NCBI RefSeq assembly: GCF_018446385.1
Contig: NC_055992.1
Location: 103,558,947 to 103,622,946, forward strand
Direction of reading: 5' to 3'
Source of the DNA: Zingiber officinale
Taxonomy: Eukaryota; Streptophyta; Magnoliopsida; Zingiberales; Zingiberaceae
Length of the DNA stretch: 64,000 nucleotides
The notes beneath the pieces were generated by a model. That model was given only the letters and a program-made list of their open reading frames with translations. It had not been told where the DNA came from and did no database searches. Below are positions 10,461 through 23,004 of this stretch, in pieces. Each line of letters starts with the position of its first letter. The first letter of the stretch is position 1. Made by a program: the position numbers and the translations under genes.

Positions 10461-12812
10461 TGTTGGGTGTTATTCGGAATTATGTTCTGTTTCTCCTGTA
10501 CAAAAATTTGTACAAGCACAAAACTTTTCCTAGCAGCTCATGTACTCTACAGAAGTTAAACTTGAATTACAAATGAAACTTCACATTTTTAATCCAAGTT
10601 GTTCTTCAGAAATTAAACTTGGATTGGAAACGGAACTTAACATTTTTACTCCAAGTTCAACTCGTGTGTTCTTCAGAAGTTCAACCATATTACAGAAGTT
10701 GATTAAATATTTATTTCAAAGATTGACTTCCAGGTTAAACATGGTGAGGCACTCGGCCTTCTTGGGTATGGGATCATCCACCACTTCCTAGACAAAGCCT
10801 TTCAAAGGAATTGAATATTTAAACTTCTTACAATAACCTTAGATTTAACTATAGAGACCACAATAGAAACACAAAATCAAAACACAAAATCGATGGCCTC
10901 TTGTGTTGATATTTCAGGATTCATACAAAGAACATAAACTAATTATGCATCAGAAACAAATAATTAGTTATACCTTTCTTTGCAGCTAAAGATCTCTTGA
11001 TCTTCTGTTGTATTCCCCTCCTCTTGGACGTCATGTGGGTGATGATCTACCAAGATGAAATCCACCCGAACCTTCTTCTTTGCCTACAAGTTTCAGCCAC
11101 CCAAGGAATGCCAAAATAGGAAACTTCCTTCTCTTCTTCTTTCCCTCCAAGCAAACCAGCCACAAGAAGATGGGGCTTGATGTGCCTCCAGCCTTAAGAG
11201 AAGAAAACAAAGGGAGAAGAGAAAGAGAGAAGGGTCGGCCACCAAGGAAAAGAGAAGAGGGAAAGCTTAGGTTTCGGCCCTAAGGGAACAAGAGAAATAT
11301 GGAGATGTGTTATTCCCATAAGGCACCCTCTACCTCTCTTTTATAATCCTTGGTCATGGCATAAAAGAAAATTTTAATAATAATTAAAATCTCTCTTTTA
11401 AATTTCCTATTGTGATGGCTATAAATGGAAAGTTTAAAAAATTAAAATCTCTTTCTTTTAAACATTGTAGATGTCTAAAAAAGGAAAGATTTTAAAATTA
11501 AACTTCTCTTCTAAATCATGGTTACAAAAAAAGAAAGTTTTATCAAAATTAAAATCTCTCTTTTTAAACCATTATAGATGGCAACAAAAAAGGAAAGATT
11601 TTAAAATTTAAAACTCTCTTTTAAAACCATGTGGATGACTTCAAAAAAGGAAAATTTTAAAATTAAAATCTCTCTTTTAATCCTTTATAGATTGCTATAA
11701 AAGGAAATATTTTTTAAAAAAATAAAATATCTCTTTTTATTTCTTTAGTGGTCGGCCCCTTGCTTGGTCACCAAGCAAGGCTTGGCCGACCACATCTTGG
11801 ACACTAAGATGGGCTTGGTTAGGCCCTTGCTTGGGCACCAAGCAAGGATGTGGCCGACCCCTAGCTTGGGTAAGAAGCTGAGCTTTGAGTCGATAAAAAG
11901 ACTTTTAATAAGAGGCTACAACAGGGACCTAAAGGAGGAATTGGTTTTGGCCTCCTAATGAACTTGAGTTTCCTGTGTTCGATCCGAACGCCCAACTCAA
12001 GTTCATCATTAATAACTCATACCACTAAAGAGTCATTATTAAACTACCGCACCGATCCCATATTACACTATGGGTTCCTTCTTATCATGAGTGTATTAGT
12101 CTTCCTGTGTTTAAGATATCGAATGTCCATTAATTAAATGAGTTACTGACAACCCACTTAATTAATATCTAGCTCCAAGAGTAGTATCACTCAACTTCAT
12201 TATCATGTCAGACTAACTCCACCTGCATGGTTTACATGATAATCCTTATGAGCTCCTCAAGGGGACATTATCAACCTAGATAACTAGGACACAGTTTCCT
12301 TCTATAATCAACAACACACCATATAAATAATATTATTTCCCAACTTATCGGGCCTATTGATTTAACGAATAAATCTTACCCATTGATAAATCAAAGAAAT
12401 AAATACTAAGTATATGTGCTTGTTATTATATCAGGATTAAGAGTATGCATGTCCATAATAACAGAAGTTCTGTTCTTTTATGCAGTCAGTATAAAAAGAA
12501 ACAACCTCAAATGGTCCTATTCAATATACACATAGTGTACTAGTGTAATTTTATAGTCAAGATAAACTAATATCAAATTGTACTACAACCATTCCAATGG
12601 TTTGTCTCAATCCATCTTGGTTGTGAACTACTATTTATAATTTATAAGGAACTGATAACATGATCTTCTATGTGATACCACACACCATGTTATCTACAAT
12701 ATAAATTAAATGGATAACTGCATTTAACTAAATGCAAATATTTGACCAATGTGATTCTCATTTCAAAATAAATGTTCATACAAAAAGATACGCTTTAGTA
12801 TACATCATAACA
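10461..12812 (-). repeat. Copia LTR, left copy (3' LTR of a minus-strand element)
   Basis: Pairs with 16563-18922. It contains a palindrome around GCTTGGTCACCAAGC (about 11760-11780) and related TTGCTTGGGCACCAAGCAAG downstream. It also has runs of purine and pyrimidine blocks with GGAAAGATTTTAAAATTAAA-like repeats at about 11380-11740. Confidence 0.88.
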
Positions 12813-13137
12813 ATCTCCCACTTATACTAAAAGACTATGTTGTCATATATGCTGACATACATCTGATTCTCATCCCCTCAACATGCCCATAAAAAACTCT
12901 CGCCTGAAGGGCCTAAGTGAAAGGATCCAGGTTATCTGCTGATGCAACCTTGGCGATAATAACTTCTCCTCATTTTACGATGTCTCGTATTAGGTGGTAC
13001 TTGCGCTCAATGTGTTTACTTGCCTTATGTGCTCGTGGTTCCTTTGAGTTTGCTACTGCATTACTATTATCACAATAAATTATGATAATTTTGGGCAAAT
13101 CAGAAATCACATCTAAGTCCATCAAGAAGTTTCTGAG

Positions 13138-15458
13138 TCATGCAGCTTCTTTGGCTGCCTCAGAAGTTGCCACATACTCAGTTTCCATAGTGGAGTCCGA
13201 AACGTATTTCTGCTTAACACTCCTCCATATTATGGCTCCACCTCCTAAAGTAAACATATACCCCGAGGTTGACTTACTATTATCCCTATCTGATTGGAAG
13301 TCAGAATCCGTGTAACCCATAGGGAGCAAACCATCTGCCTGGTAAACCAGCATATAATCTCTAGTCCTTCTCAGGTACTTTAATATATGTTTTACAGCAG
13401 TCCAATGTCCCTGTCCTAGATTACTTTGATATCTGCTAACCATGCCCACGGCAAAACAGATATCTGGTCTTGTACATATCATTGCATATATTAGGCTTCC
13501 TACAGCCGAAGCATAAGGAACTGCCTTCATGTCCTCTATCTCCTTTGATGTTTTAGGACACATCTTTTTAGATAAAGATACTCCATGCCGAAAAGGTAGA
13601 AAACCTTTCTTGGAGTTTTGCATGCTAAAACGAGCTAGGATAGTATCGATGTATGAAGCTTGGGATAAGCACAACATTCTTTTCTTGCGATCCCTTATTA
13701 CTTTGATTTCAAGAATATGTCCACATTCTCCCAGATCCTTCATATCAAACTGCTTGGACAACAATACCCTTACGTCTAACAACACTTTGACATTGTTGCC
13801 AATGAGCAAAATGTCATCTACGTATAGTACAAGAAATACCACCACATTTCTATCACTCTTCTTGTATACACAAGACTCATTTGGACACTAAATAAATCCA
13901 TAAGATTAAACTGGATGTTCCAAGATCTCGAAGCTTGCTTCAGTCCATAGATAGACCGATGCTGCATCTTTATCTTGGAGTGCTTCATCATATGCCCAGG
14001 GATCATATTCATGTTCACCAGGGATCAAGTCTGAAAATTCTCCCAAAAACATGAATCTATCAGGTTGCCTAACAACCCTCCCACTACGACGAGACATTAC
14101 TTGTAATTGTGCATCATTTGTGATACGTGTTGCAGTTTCTTGTGGTATCTCATCTTGTACCGTTGGTACTAAGGTAGACATGTCTTCTCTTATTTCTTCA
14201 AGAACAATTTTACTCATGGGTTTGTGGTTCATTACATAGTCCTCTTCTAAAAATCGGGCATTGATGCTAACAATGACCTTCTGATCTTTAGAACTATAAA
14301 ATAAACCACCTTTCGTTCCTTTAAGATAACCCACAAACAAGCGAACTTCTGTACGTGATTCGAACTTATCAGTGTCTCCCTTCAGCACATGTGCTGGACT
14401 ACACCAAATCCGAATATGTTTCAGACTAGGCTTACGCTCATTCCACAATTCTGTGAGAGTAGAGGGTACTGACTTAGAAGGTACCAAGTTCAGAATGCAC
14501 ACTACTGTTTCCAGAGCATATCCCCAAAATGAATTTAGTAATTCTAAAAAGGAAAGATTAAAATCTCTTTCTTTTAAATTTCCTATTGTTGTATCGCGGG
14601 AGTTATTGGATTTAGAATATACAAATTGTTAACCAACGTACCAAAACATATAACTACCCTATTTTTCTTGACAACTACTTTGTCACCAAAAGAAACAGAA
14701 TATTCATCCATAAATAGTTTAGAAACTGAAATCAAGTTCTTTCTAAAACTTGGTACATAAAGATAATTTTTTAAAATCAATGTTTTATTTATATCACAGG
14801 ATAAATAAACATCTTCCACTGCAACAGCCGCCACTTTCGTAGCATTACCCATATAGACGGTGATTTCCCCTTCATGTAGTCGTCGGATTTCCTAGAACCC
14901 CTGTAATGAATTGCAGCCATGATCAGTGGCTCCCATATCTACACACCAGGTATCGGTAGATAACACCGCTAAATATGTTTCGACAACTAATGAATAAGAT
15001 ATACCTATATTGTTCTCATTTTTGCGAGGATAACCCGTTAAATGAGTCATCATCTTAAGGATATGATCCCTTACGACTGTCCCCTCAGTCATGGTGGTCG
15101 TCATTAAGATTCTCATGACCTCCTGTCTAGCAGCCCGATTCTGGTGTCCAAATAGTTCCTTGAGATTGAGCATCATATCATAGGCAGTGGGTAGGGCCTG
15201 ATGTTGATGTTGCAGCACATTTGACATAGAAGCCAAAATATAACACCGCGCCATCTCATCTACCTTGACCCATTTTCTTTGTCTCTCTATCTCCTCTTCA
15301 CTAGAATCCTTATCAGACACGCTCGGACAGACCTCAAGAAGTACGAACTTGTATCCTTCAGCAGTTAAGACAATGTCCAAGTTTCGTTTCCAATCAATGT
15401 GATTGGGACCAGTAAGTTTGTTTTCTTTCAATATAACAGCAAGAGGATTGAAAGCCAT
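13138..15458 (-). mobile_element. Coding remnants of the copia element (gag to RNase H)
   Basis: Several partial open stretches lie between the LTRs. They resemble copia Gag (WKRNLDIVL, YDMMLNLKELFG), the protease/zinc-finger neighbourhood, integrase (IRIWCSPAHVLKG, FVGYLKGTKGG), reverse transcriptase (YVDDILLIG, LGECGHILEIKVIRDR) and RNase H (GYTDSDFQSDRDNSKSTSGY). The order is the copia order, with integrase before reverse transcriptase. The set is incomplete and broken in several places. Confidence 0.85.
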
Positions 15459-16562
15459 TTGAAATCCTAAGAATCACAAAATATTTAATCAAAACTTTAG
15501 AATTTAAAATAATATTGATTCCTCAAACAATATCATTTAAATTCACCAACACCTCAAAATACCGTGAATTTTGTATGCCACGATAGTGTGGACATATACA
15601 AATTCAAATATTTGTAAGAGGAGGTTTTACCCATTAAGTTTATTATCTTGTCAACCTAACTTTATAACAAATAAAATTAATAGTTGGTTTGTCTTCGGTT
15701 ACACAAATAATAGCAGTGACTTCGATGGGGAGGATACTATTAAATGCGCCTAAGTGTATACCATTACTTGATACTTAGTCCATTAATTAGAATTGTGCCC
15801 CTTCAGATGGAGAAGATCACAAAAACCTAAATAATTTTCTATAATCATCCATAAAGGAAGTTTGATCTAGTGATCCATAAACAAACTCATTCGATGTGGA
15901 GGAAGGCACTCAAAGTCAACGCGCAAGTTTGAATGCATCACTTACAAACCAGTAATGTAGACCGTGAAATTTAAATAAATCCTCTCCCACTTTAGTTATT
16001 TAAAACGAGGAATTTTAACATGCACACACACACAACACATTAGCATAAAAGGCAATAAATATGAAAAATAATTTTCCAACTATTATGGCCTCATCCATAG
16101 TTGTCCTCCGTGTGCCACCAACCCTAGCCGCCGCCAACAAGTCATGTCATCGCGTCTATCTTGCTTTCTTTTCCGCTGCGCCTCTGGTCCTCAAATAACA
16201 CTACATCTCGTAAGGATACGATCCGCGATAAAAATAAAAGTTTACATTTATCGGTCCTATATTCCACAAGGGAATGTACATGTAATCTAGATCGAACAGA
16301 ATGTAAAATCCTAAAACTAATACAACTCCTGCTGTATTTAATAATTACAATTATGCACACACATAAAATGCCCTCGACATGCCCGAGGGTCCAATCACAC
16401 AAACACAATAGGGACATAATAGTTGGAACTAGGATGTCTGCAACCACAGAGTTAATCTATTTGCACATCCTACTATTATCCTGCCTAAATTTATGTATGA
16501 AAAGTGCATAATTTAACTGAAAACCAAACACACAGAGGCAGAAAACTAGCTCTGATACCAAA

Positions 16563-18922
16563 TGTTGGGTGCTCTTCGAAATTCCGTTCTGTTTCCCCTG
16601 TACAAAAATTTGTACAAGCACAGAACTTTTCCTAGCAGCCCATGTGCTCTACAGAAGTTAAACTTGGATTACAAACGAAACTTAACATTTTTAATCCAAG
16701 TTGTTTTTCAGAAGTTAAACTTGGATTGGAAACGAAACTTAACATTTTTACTCCAAGTTCAACTCATGTGTTCTTTAGAAGTTAAACCATATTACAGAAG
16801 TTGATTAAATATCTATTTCAAATAGTGACTTCTAGGTTAAACATGGCGAGTCACTCGACCTTCTTGGGTATGGGATCATCCACCACTTCCTAGACAAACC
16901 CTTTCAAAGAAATTGAATATTTAAACTTCTTACAATAACCTTAGGTTTAACTATAGAGACCACAATAGAAACACAAAATCGAAACACAAAATCGATGGCC
17001 TCTTGTGTTGGTATTTCAGGATCCATACAAAGAACACAAACTAATTATGCAGCGGAAACAAATAATTAGTTATACCTTTTTTTGCAGCTAAAGATCTCTT
17101 GATCTTCTGTTGTATTCCTCTCCTCCTCTTGGACGTCATGTGGGCGATGATCTACCAAGATGAAATCCACCCGAACCTTCTTCTTTGCCTACAAGTTTCA
17201 GCCACCCAAGGAATGCCAAAATAGGAAACTTCCTTCTCTTCTTCTTCCCCTCCAAGCAAACCGGCCGCAAGAAGATGGGGCTTGATGTGCCTCCGGCCTT
17301 AAGAGAAGAAAACAAAGGGAGAAGAGAAAGAGAGAAGGGTCGACCACCAAGGAAAAGAGAAGAGGGAAAGCTTAGGTTTCAGCCCTAAGGGAACAAGAGA
17401 AATATGGAGATGTGTTATTCCCATAAGGCACCCTCTACCTCTCTTTCATAATCCTTGGTCATGGCATAAAAGAAAATTTTAATAATAATTAAAATTTCTC
17501 TCTTTTAAATTTCCTATTGTGATGGCTATAAATGGAAAGTTTAAAAAATTAAAATCTCTTTCTTTTAAACATTGTAGATGTCTACAAAAAGAAAAGATTT
17601 TAAAATTAAACTTCTCTTCTAAATCATGGTTACAAAAAAAAGAAAGTTTTATCAAAATTAAAATCTCTCTTTTTAAAACCATTATAGATGGCAACAAAAA
17701 AGGAAAGATTTTAAAATTTAAAACTCTCTTTTAAAACTATGTGGATGACTTCAAAAAAGAAAAGATTTTAAAATTTAAATATCTCTTTTAATCCTTTGTA
17801 GATTGCTATAAAAGGAAATATTTTAAAAAATTAAAATCTCTCTTTTTATTTCTTTAGTGGTCGACCCCTTGCTTGGTCACCAAGCAAGGCTTGGCCGACC
17901 ACATCTTGGACACTAAAATGGGCTTGGTCGGGCCCTTGCTTGGGCACCAAGCAAGGATGTGGCCGACCCCTATCTTGGGTAAGAAGCTGAGCTTTGATTG
18001 GATAAAAAGACTTTTAATAAGAGGCTACAACAGGGACCTAAAGGAGGAATTGGTTTTGGCCTCCTGATGAACTTGAGCTTCCTGTGTTCGATCCGAACGT
18101 CCAACTCAAGTTCATCATTAATAACTCATACCACTAAAGAGTCATTATTAAACTACCGCACCAATCCCATATTACATTATGGGTTCCTTCTTATCATGAG
18201 TGCATTAGTCTTCCTATGTTTAAGATATCGAATGCTCATTAATTAAATGAGTTACTGACAACCCACTTAATTAATATCTAGCTCCAAGAGTAGTACCACT
18301 CAACTTCATTATCATGCCGGACTAAGTCCACCTATATAGTTTACATGATAATCCTTATGAGCTCCTCAAGGGGACATTATCAACCTAGATAACTAGGACA
18401 CAGTTTCCTTCTATAATCAACAACACACTATATAAATAATATTATTTCCCAACTTATCGGGCCTATTGATTTAACGAATAAATCTTACCCATTGATAAAT
18501 CAAAGAAATAAATACTAAGTATATGTACTTGTTATTATATCGGGATTAAGAGCACGCACGTCCATAATAACAGAGGTTCTGTTCTTTTATGCAGTCAGTA
18601 TAAAAAGAAACAACCTCAAATGATCATGCTCAATATACACATAGTGTACTAGTATAATTTTATAGTCAAGATAAACTAATACCAAATTGTACTACAACCA
18701 TTCCAATGGTTTGTCTCAATTCATCTTGGTTGTGAACTACTATTTATAATTTATAAGGAACTGATAACATGATCTTCTGTGTGGCACCACACACCATGTT
18801 ATCTACAATATAAATTAAATGGATAACTGTATTTAACTAAATACAGATATTTGACCAATGTGATTCTCATTTCAAAATAAATGTTCATACAAAAAGCTAG
18901 GTTTTTAGTATACATACTAACA
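16563..18922 (-). repeat. Copia LTR, right copy (5' LTR of a minus-strand element)
   Basis: Partner of 10461-12812, with the same TG...CA ends and the same internal palindrome block. Scattered point differences from the left copy give the element a middle age. Confidence 0.88.
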
Positions 18923-18927
18923 GGTCT

Positions 18928-20010
18928 GACTTAAGGGACTTTGTTCCCCACTTCTCTTATTAGTCTCCCAGCATATAGTCAGTCGGCCTCTAGACTGGTC
19001 AGACTACCTATAGGAGACAACATTGTCACGGAGTCATAACAACCTATCAGAGAATAATAGCTACTTGATAGAAAATATTCCTCCACCAAGGCATATATAT
19101 GAAACATAACCTTCCTTTAAGGATGTTTGTACAACTTATGTTGCCTAGCATTATTTAGCATATTCTGACATCTGACATTCTCAGTCGGCTCATTAATACA
19201 AGGATTATAAAAGATGGTTCATGTGCATAAAATAGAACCTTCCTCGAAGGATGGTTGTACACATTCCATTACTTAATATATTCTGATATCAGACATTCTT
19301 TGACACCTTATAATTACGAGGTTCTGAGAGTTAATATAAAAAGGGGTCCTCTCTGTTGGCCAGGTATGCTTCACAATGTTAGAATACGCATGCATCTAAT
19401 GTTCATCTTCTTCTCCACTTTTCGTTCAGCTATGATACTGAACTTGAGCGTCGGAGTATCTGGGCCAGCGACCCCCTCCTTGGTTTTTGCTTTAACGCTC
19501 TCTTTTGTTCTCTTTGTAGTGTGCGTAGGAAGCAGTGTCAAGTGACATCACTTCTCCATCCTAGAGTCTTCTTTCAGTCAACGATAGAATCATTTGCCAA
19601 CGTGTCATCTCCACCGCTTTTAGGCAGGATTGGTTATAAATACAATGACATGGAATGATGATACCAAATAAAGAAGAGGGGCAAGACCTTTCCTAAATGA
19701 AGGGGCTCTTTATTTTCTTGTCTATATAAGATAGCACTCTATGAAAGGAGTAGGTTGACACTGCAATTTCCTGCTCCATTCTTTTCTCTATTGGTTGACA
19801 CTACAATTTTCTTGTTCCGTTCTTTTCTCTATTCATTTGTCTAACGTTGGATTCATCACGTCAAAGTGTGCCTTGGCTCTCTTCTAACCACTTATTAGTC
19901 TCTTTCAGCAAAATCAGCTCACTAAGGTCTCACACTAGACATAGAGTCACGCGCACAAAGCCAACCCATTAAAAGTTACCCGAATAAAGTGGTTCCCCCA
20001 AGCGACATGT
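18928..20010 (+). repeat. Probable old LTR, promoter and 3' part
   Basis: Continues the ~80-bp motif family seen at 10100-10455 and then reads like the U3-R-U5 part of an LTR: a TATATAA box at 19723-19729, CT-rich stretches, then a duplicated segment TTGACACTACAATTTTCTTG at about 19795. No coding sequence. The right edge near 20010 is uncertain. I infer a solo or truncated LTR that received the copia insertion. Confidence 0.35.
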
Positions 20011-20225
20011 AACATGTTCGATAGAGGCTAACTTAGCAAAAAGTCAAAAAGATGATCCGTTGAGTCTTGATATATTCCTTCAATATTTGACTAATTTGCA
20101 ATAGGGGTTCAACTTATTCACCAATTAAAGGAGTATTTTCAAACTCTAAAATAAGTAGCAGCAACAATTAATTAAGTCAGGCCCGGCTCAAGGCATAGGC
20201 CATTAAGACCTATCACTACAAGAAA

Positions 20226-20545
20226 AAAGTTAACAGATAACGCTTTAAAAGCGTTGTCTATGTGGCTGAAAAAGCGTTGTTAAAAGCACTGTTGTTAAAA
20301 GTCTGCTCAAAGACAACACTTTAAAAACGTTGTCGTTTGTAGTAAAGACAACGCTTTTGCAATGCTTTAAAAGCGTTGTCATTTTTTGCAAAGACAACGC
20401 ATAAAAAGCGTTGTCTTTGTTAAAGACCACACTTAAAAAGCGTTATCTTTTTTAAAGACATCACATAAAAAGCGTTGTCTTTTTTAGTAAAGACAACAGT
20501 TTCACAATGCATAAAAAAGTGTTATTTTTTTTAGCAAAATACAAG
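20226..20545. repeat. CACTA subterminal repeat array, left
   Basis: About ten copies in both orientations of a motif like AAAGACAACGCTTTAAAAGC, alternating as imperfect palindromes. The right end has the mirror array at about 23440-23640. In En/Spm-type elements such arrays bind the transposase. Confidence 0.8.
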
Positions 20546-20814
20546 AAGTTTTAAACTATTATCTTTTAATACCAAAGACAAATAAAAGATAAATGAAAAT
20601 TAATCTACTTCAATCAACAACATATTATTAAATAAACAACTGAGATAAATATATAAATTATCATCGTTACACTTCTATAACAAACATAATTACTCGCATA
20701 CAAAGAAATTTTAATTAGAAGATACTCAAAACTAGTCTTATCATCTACATCTTATTACATGAACTTAAAGGATCTTGATAGATGCTACTTATCCTCTTAT
20801 AACTTGAATTCTCT

Positions 20815-20942
20815 TTACTCATTGACTTTAATCATCTTCTCGCTTAAATACCAAAGCTTTCTTGATAGTTCTTCGTCGAAGTACTTTCCAGTCACACTCC
20901 TGAGGTTCGGATGCAATGCCACATAACATGTAGTTGCTGCTC
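20815..20942 (-). pseudogene. Captured last exon of a TIC32-like short-chain dehydrogenase
   Basis: After an acceptor (CAG at 20943-20945) the minus strand reads AATTCYVALHPNLRSVTGKY, then FDEELSRKLWYLSEKM, ending in TAA at 20815-20817. The AATTCYVALHP...VTGKYF...KLW pattern is the C-terminus of plant TIC32/retinol-dehydrogenase-like SDRs (usually GVSGEYF...AKKLW). Only this exon is present, without the NAD-binding and catalytic parts. It lies in the CACTA and is a gene fragment. Confidence 0.8.
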
Positions 20943-21060
20943 CTGTAATCACGGAAATGTAGATAAATGAAATAAATCAAGTTCTCATAACATCAATGAC
21001 TATCATATTCAATGAAAATAAGAACATAACATCACCTAGAATTTGGAAAAAAAAACAAAC

Positions 21061-21268
21061 GAGAAGAGAGAAGTTCCTGGCCCTTTTTGTCTCCTCCAAT
21101 CTCAAAGTGCTTGCATCTCTAAGAGAACAAAATAGATATTAGCTATAGGTGGAAAAATTACAAAGGATAGAGAGGTAGAATATCAGTACAAACTTTTATT
21201 GGATGACGTGAATAATGCTCACAGCTCTGGCATTGAAGTGTCAACACAATCTTCTTTGTTGTTTTGGA
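21061..21268 (-). pseudogene. Captured fragment of ribosomal protein eL42 (RPL36a/L44), two exons
   Basis: Exon 21194-21268 reads [20 protein letters not shown] then RHPIK. After an intron, 21061-21118 reads [13 protein letters not shown]. This is the C-terminal half of eL42 (family [13 protein letters not shown]...[23 protein letters not shown]). A one-base loss near the end disrupts the final GTSLF codons, and the normal stop is gone. The intron is kept. It is a fragment inside the CACTA; the first half of the gene is missing. Confidence 0.88.
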
Positions 21269-21510
21269 CTGAAAAAAGAATTAGTTCTATTGCTTACAAT
21301 TTTATATAGTTGAGCATTAAATACAACTATGAATTTGTTTCAAGAAACTAGGCTCAAAACAAAAAACTTCATTGTCTCTAACCACTAAAACTAGCCTATT
21401 ATTTCGACCGCACCACACGATTATGAACTGATTATAAATTGGAAAGACAATAACAACAACATGGACACATCAGTAAGAACTCAGAAACTAGAGAGATGTA
21501 TAGGAAGCTT

Positions 21511-21580
21511 ATGTCTTCTTCATTAAAGCCTTCTCGACTTAGCGCTTCTTAGCAAACATCTTCCTCTTAATTCCCAGAAC
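21511..21580 (-). pseudogene. Captured fragment of NSA2 (ribosome biogenesis)
   Basis: After an acceptor (CAG at 21581-21583) the minus strand reads VLGIKRKMFAKKR, a stop codon in place of the usual Tyr, then VEKALMKKT. Plant NSA2 has ALGIKGKMFAKKRYAEKALMKKT here. NSA2 acts in maturation of the large ribosomal subunit. Only about 23 codons survive, with an internal stop. It sits within the CACTA beside the other fragments. Confidence 0.72.
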
Positions 21581-21753
21581 CTGTAAATAAATCGTAAATC
21601 TTTAAGACAGTTCCACACACATGGAAAATCCTTGTGTTAGAAGTAAATACCAGAGTTAAAAAAAATCCCATCCTTTTGGCAAACGCAAACTCTCATGGAC
21701 CACATAAAAAAATCCAAATAAACTATTCTCTTAGCTTCTCTGGTCAACTTTGA

Positions 21754-21916
21754 TCATTGTTCCTTATTCTGTAACTTCTTGACATTGTTAATCCTCATCA
21801 TTTGCAATGACTTAACAAACCTTGCACTTCTCATATCATCTTCTGACAATTGTGGAACTTGATCCTTTTTTCCTTTTTCATATGTTGACTTCCTTTGGCT
21901 CATTTCATCTTCTAGC
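21754..21916 (-). pseudogene. Unassigned coding-like stretch in the CACTA
   Basis: Open for about 54 codons and ending in TGA at 21754. It is charged and helical in character, including KSTYEKGKKDQVPQLSEDDM and RSARFVKSLQMMRINNVKKL. It behaves like another captured exon, but I do not recognise the family. Confidence 0.35.
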
Positions 21917-21964
21917 AGAATTTTATGCCCAAACTATCTAAATTGTACTTGGCCATGTTCACAG

Positions 21965-22650
21965 GGATGAGGAGTTGTTAGGTCAAGGCCTTGAATTGAA
22001 TGATGACTTGCAAAATGTACTTGCAAAGCACGATGCTATTGCTTCTGGTTCACCTCTGCAAGCTGGTGCATCTGAGTTGATCGAAAGGGACCCTGTGGCA
22101 CCTCAACCTACAAAACCTGAAGTCTCTGAATCCCTTCCAAGAACTCCAATTGTGCCTCAGTCTGCTAGTCAGTATGATGAGGAAGAGGAAGGCGAAGACG
22201 ATGATTATGCTCAGTCAGCTCGCAGGTTAGTTTTAGGTAGCTAATCTACCATATTTAGAAAGAAAGAAAAAAGACTGGTTAAAAACTTGTCTGTGCTTGT
22301 GCAGGAACTCCAAAGTCAATCCACCAAATTCTAGAAACAGCTCCATTGCAACCAGTGATCATTTGGGCTCTCGAAATGGAACTGATGTTACAGCTTCCTC
22401 CATAGCAGGAAGCATGGAGGCATCATCACCTCCTTCAGCCAGTAATGCTCCAGCACTTCCTGATCCTCCAACTTCAGTTAACACTTTCACCAAAGAACAA
22501 GACAAAATCAGCCTTTTGAGCATTACCTTGTCAAACCCATCACCACCCACACTCCTTTAACTCCTACAACGTCTGATCAAAATGTATCAATTATGCTGAT
22601 GTCGATAGCAATGCCAATGCCAATCCATTTGAACCAACTCAACTCTTAGC
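21965..22650 (+). pseudogene. Captured fragment of a TOM1-like (TOL) protein gene
   Basis: Exon 21965-22225 follows an acceptor (ACAG) and reads DEELLGQGLELNDDLQNVLA, KHDAIASGSPL and later an acidic EEEEGEDDDYAQSARR. A normal GT-AG intron (22226-22304) follows. The next exon reads NSKVNPPNSRNSS... and ALPDPPTSVNTFTKEQDKIS then LLSITLS. This matches plant TOM1-like proteins, which bind ubiquitin and act in endosomal sorting; the first motif ends their GAT domain. The VHS domain is absent. A stop and frame change occur after about 22555. The orientation is opposite to the other captured fragments. Confidence 0.85.
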
Positions 22651-22752
22651 TTTCAATGTTTTGAAGCTAAGAGAAGGGACTGCTTACTTGGATCTGAACT
22701 TCATTCGATCTAGTTCCCTTGAAGCTAATCAGAGAAAGGGGAGGATGGGTAC

Positions 22753-23004
22753 CTGAAACGGAGGTGAGCAGCGCGACCATGCTGCGGTAAAGCATAGTGA
22801 GGCCCTCCCGAGCGACGATTCTACGAAGGAGGTCGATGCCCGAGATGGATCATCGGGCAAGGGCAAAGGAATTTGAGGAAGCGAGAGTCGGCGGTGGCTG
22901 TTGCAGGCGGATACGAAGCGTGTCGAGTGGATAGCTGAAGGTGACCCTGACCATGCCGTTGATGCCCCCCAACTATTCACCAAGAACTCCGTCCAGAACT
23001 CCAT
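22753..23004 (-). pseudogene. Captured first exon of a mitochondrial carrier, BAC2-like
   Basis: It starts with ATG at 23004: MEFWTEFLVNSWG. A frame change follows, then GGINGMVRVTFSYPLDTLRI, RLQQ and LLRRIVAREGLTMLYRSM. It ends at a donor CAG|GTACCC. SYPLDTLRIRLQQ is a form of the carrier signature PxDxxRxR, and the opening resembles plant BAC2 (mitochondrial basic amino acid carrier). One frameshift and one stop are visible, so it is a fragment and not an active gene. Confidence 0.82.

Larger units (their letters stand above)
10461..18922 (-). mobile_element. Ty1/copia LTR retrotransposon, degraded
   Basis: Flanked by the target repeat GGTCT (10456-10460 and 18923-18927). LTRs are 10461-12812 and 16563-18922 (about 2.35 kb each), starting TGTTGGG and ending in CA. 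On the minus strand a primer site TGGTATCAGAGC (initiator-Met type) lies next to the LTR at 16563, and a purine tract AAGTGGGAGA lies next to 12812. Parts in minus-strand order: gag (14892-15458), protease region (about 14583-14852), integrase-derived sequence (13906-14502), and reverse transcriptase/RNase H (13138-13845) with YVDDILLIG and the terminal SGYMFTLGGG region. The internal part is short for copia and has several breaks, so the element is not autonomous. The LTRs differ at scattered sites, suggesting middle age. Lineage within copia is not settled. Confidence 0.9.
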
